This document shows positions 62,780-64,000 of a stretch of 64,000 nucleotides of DNA, in pieces. The stretch is from Deltaproteobacteria bacterium (GTDB lineage: Bacteria > Myxococcota_A > UBA9160 > UBA4427): the NCBI GenBank assembly GCA_002719955.1, contig PBFW01000076.1, positions 60,908-124,907 of the forward strand, given 5' to 3'. How positions within the stretch are numbered: position 1 is the stretch's first letter; each line of letters opens with the position of its first letter. Both the position numbers and the translations under genes were made by a program. The notes under the pieces were generated by a model that searched no databases, was not told the DNA's origin, and saw only the letters and a list, made by a program, of their open reading frames with translations.

Positions 62780-63184
62780 GACCGATGATCGAGGAATATC
62801 GATTTTCCGCTAAAAGGAAAATTTTTTCCGTTCCAGCGATCCACTCAGATAGAAAACTCTGCAAAACCCATAGGTTACGGTACGAGAAGCGCCGGCACGT
62901 GATTTGCTATGCTTGTCCATGGCACACCATGTGGAGTGTCGCCATCGCGGATGGCAGGAGGATCGGGTCCGGACAGCCGGGCCTGGCCTGCTCGAAACAG
63001 AGTTTTAATTTTCAGCGAGTGCTCACTCGATGAAGGTTCCATTCCCAGGGGGATTCGAGTAGGATTTCAATATCTAGAGAGAGATCCTTCAGATTGCAGG
63101 GACTTTCTCTTGACCTTTTGCTCTCATGATGGCCATAGTGCCATACGGTTTTTTTTAGGCTCGTTACTCTAGGAGAATACAACG
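62780..63184. other. AT-rich leader region of about 405 bp
   Basis: Noncoding and AT-rich compared with the surrounding coding DNA. It includes A/T runs (62812-62830; TTTTTTTT near 63150), and a sigma-54-like element at 62893-62908. This gives a leader of about 270 bases before the TSP3/dockerin-like gene. No terminator after the exosortase gene was seen. Confidence 0.5.
62893..62908 (+). promoter_or_regulatory. Sigma-54-like promoter upstream of secreted-protein gene
   Basis: CGGCACGTGATTTGCT matches the -24/-12 consensus with the invariant GG and GC at the exact ten-base spacing; only the first T of TGGCACG differs. It would drive the gene starting at 63185 with a long leader. Exosortase/PEP-CTERM systems are often controlled by sigma-54 and the PrsK/PrsR pair, which is consistent. 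Confidence 0.6.
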
Positions 63185-63607
63185 ATGAAACTCAAGCTGA
63201 TCACGCTCGTCAGCCTCTTCGCTCTCGGATTTGCGCTGAACGCGCATGCCGGCGCCGTCGCAGACGCCGACACCGATCTCGTCCCCGACCAGTACGATAA
63301 CTGCGATGGCGTGGCCAACGGCCCGGGCGAACTTTCGAACCAGGTGGATAGCGATCTGGATGGGTACGGAAACGCCTGTGACGCGGATTATGTCGATGCT
63401 GGCTTCGCCGTTAATGTCGCCGACTTCGCGATTTTCCTGGCCGCCTTCCAGGGTGGCCCGACGACTGTGACGGATCATGATGGGGACGGGGCGACTGCGG
63501 TCTCCGACTTCGCCGTCTTCTTGGCAGCGTTCCAGGCGCCGGTGGGATCGCAGGTTGGTCCTTCCGGGCTCGCTTGTGCTGGGGTGACGAACCCCTGCGT
63601 GCCCTGA
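63185..63607 (+). CDS. Secreted protein with thrombospondin type 3 and dockerin-like repeats
   Basis: A 140-residue protein with a signal peptide cleaved after AHA (residue about 22). A thrombospondin type 3 calcium-binding repeat follows (DADTDLVPDQYDNCDGVANG, then VDSDLDGYGNACDADY). Two dockerin-like F-hand units come next: VNVADFAIFLAAFQ and DHDGDGATAVSDFAVFLAAF. The C-terminus (GLACAGVTNPCVP) has no PEP-CTERM tail. It should be exported and bind calcium; the dockerin-like pair could dock to a cohesin partner. AGGAG lies about ten bases before the ATG. Confidence 0.85.
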   Translation: MKLKLITLVSLFALGFALNAHAGAVADADTDLVPDQYDNCDGVANGPGELSNQVDSDLDGYGNACDADYVDAGFAVNVADFAIFLAAFQGGPTTVTDHDGDGATAVSDFAVFLAAFQAPVGSQVGPSGLACAGVTNPCVP

Positions 63608-63620
63608 TTTTGATTTCGGA

Positions 63621-63651
63621 TCGACCCGCCGGAAAGGTTCCGGCGGGTCGA
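63621..63651 (+). terminator. Stem-loop after the TSP3/dockerin-like gene
   Basis: A perfect 14-bp inverted repeat TCGACCCGCCGGAA / TTCCGGCGGGTCGA with a 3-base loop, 13 bp after the stop. The downstream T content is modest (TCCTGTTGATTG), so termination could be incomplete. Confidence 0.7.
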
Positions 63652-63795
63652 TCCTGTTGATTGTGTCCCGATCCATTGTGGGATGATGTTCCGCCTCGGA
63701 TTATCTTCGCCACGTAAACATGCGAAACGGCCACTACTCTTTGAGCCTACGCAAAACTGTTGCGACTGCTCAATTTCTAAGGAGAATTGAATAAG

Positions 63796-64000
63796 ATGCG
63801 GCTTTATTTTTCAGTGATCGCGGCAGCGATCCTTCTACTGGCTTCCTCTGCGAATGCCGCCCTGACGTGGACGGCGACGGCCACCGCGAGTGGCGGCGAC
63901 ATCAATAATATGCTGGACGGCGATACGCTGACGATCGATATCACGTTGAGGAGCGACGCGGAGGGCGTATATGGGTTCGGCGGCGCAGCCTATGGATACG
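63796..64000 (+). CDS. Secreted protein, N-terminal part (cut by window end)
   Basis: Sixty-eight codons are visible. The start MRLYFSVIAAAILLLASSAN is a signal peptide with cleavage near ANA/AL. The mature start (LTWTATATASGGDINNMLDG) is a short beta-rich segment typical of PEP-CTERM cargo proteins; the C-terminus, where such a tail would be, is outside the window. AAGGAGA lies about 11 bases upstream. Its position behind the exosortase suggests a substrate. Confidence 0.7.
   Translation, partial: MRLYFSVIAAAILLLASSANAALTWTATATASGGDINNMLDGDTLTIDITLRSDAEGVYGFGGAAYGY

Overview
The window is a gene-dense stretch of a GC-rich Gram-negative chromosome. Outer-membrane lipid transport genes (mlaA, mlaC, a hopanoid-type RND exporter), a type IV pilin behind a textbook sigma-54 promoter, several cyclic-di-GMP proteins, an exosortase, an assimilatory CysH and a small bacterial histone together suggest a deltaproteobacterial-type lineage (Myxococcota/Desulfobacterota-like). 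That placement is inferred from gene content only. No rRNA, tRNA, CRISPR array, insertion sequence or prophage was recognised.

Layout. 1-8.4 kb: the cysH 3' end, a small secreted protein, a PDZ/7TM-like/GAF histidine kinase, an LLM-class oxidoreductase, a SRPBCC protein, an overlapping CBS + GGDEF pair, an alpha/beta hydrolase, and a lysine-tailed histone with its own promoter and terminator. 8.6-13 kb: DUF6178, Nudix, DUF815 ATPase, an alpha-oxoamine synthase. 13-18 kb: mlaA, mlaC and an HpnN-like exporter. 18-25.6 kb: M20 peptidase, mitochondrial-type aconitase, TVP38-like protein, lipid kinase, queuosine-salvage protein, small permease. 25.6-35.5 kb: an exported cyclohexadienyl dehydratase-chorismate mutase fusion, a cold-shock-domain protein, a broken sulfotransferase, NAD synthetase, MaoC hydratase, pterin dehydratase, DHH phosphoesterase, FAH-family hydrolase and an ApaH-like phosphatase.

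35.6-41.1 kb is a compact pterin-metal enzyme cassette: MoaD/ThiS, an aldehyde ferredoxin oxidoreductase family enzyme, and two MoeA proteins, the second fused to a periplasmic-binding-protein-like domain. 41-51 kb: a PAS-GGDEF-EAL protein, CNNM/CBS transporter, RlmD/TrmA-type methyltransferase, NarL-type regulator, orphan TOPRIM-like protein, flippase-like membrane protein, Nfu scaffold and a transpeptidase. A 1.1-kb sparse region then leads into the sigma-54 promoter and pilin. 53-58.5 kb: PilZ, CPBP, YqgE, zinc-ribbon, GST-like and formaldehyde-detoxification (class III ADH) genes. 58.6-61 kb: a TauE/SafE permease divergent from a MerR-citrate synthase fusion across an AT-rich control region. 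61-64 kb: an exosortase/EpsI fusion followed by an AT-rich leader with a sigma-54-like promoter and two secreted proteins, one carrying thrombospondin type 3 and dockerin-like repeats; the last gene is cut by the window end.

The observations most worth following are the tailed bacterial histone, the MoaD-AOR-MoeA-MoeA/PBP cassette, the exported PheC-AroQ fusion, the MerR-citrate synthase control region, and the exosortase locus with dockerin-like cargo.
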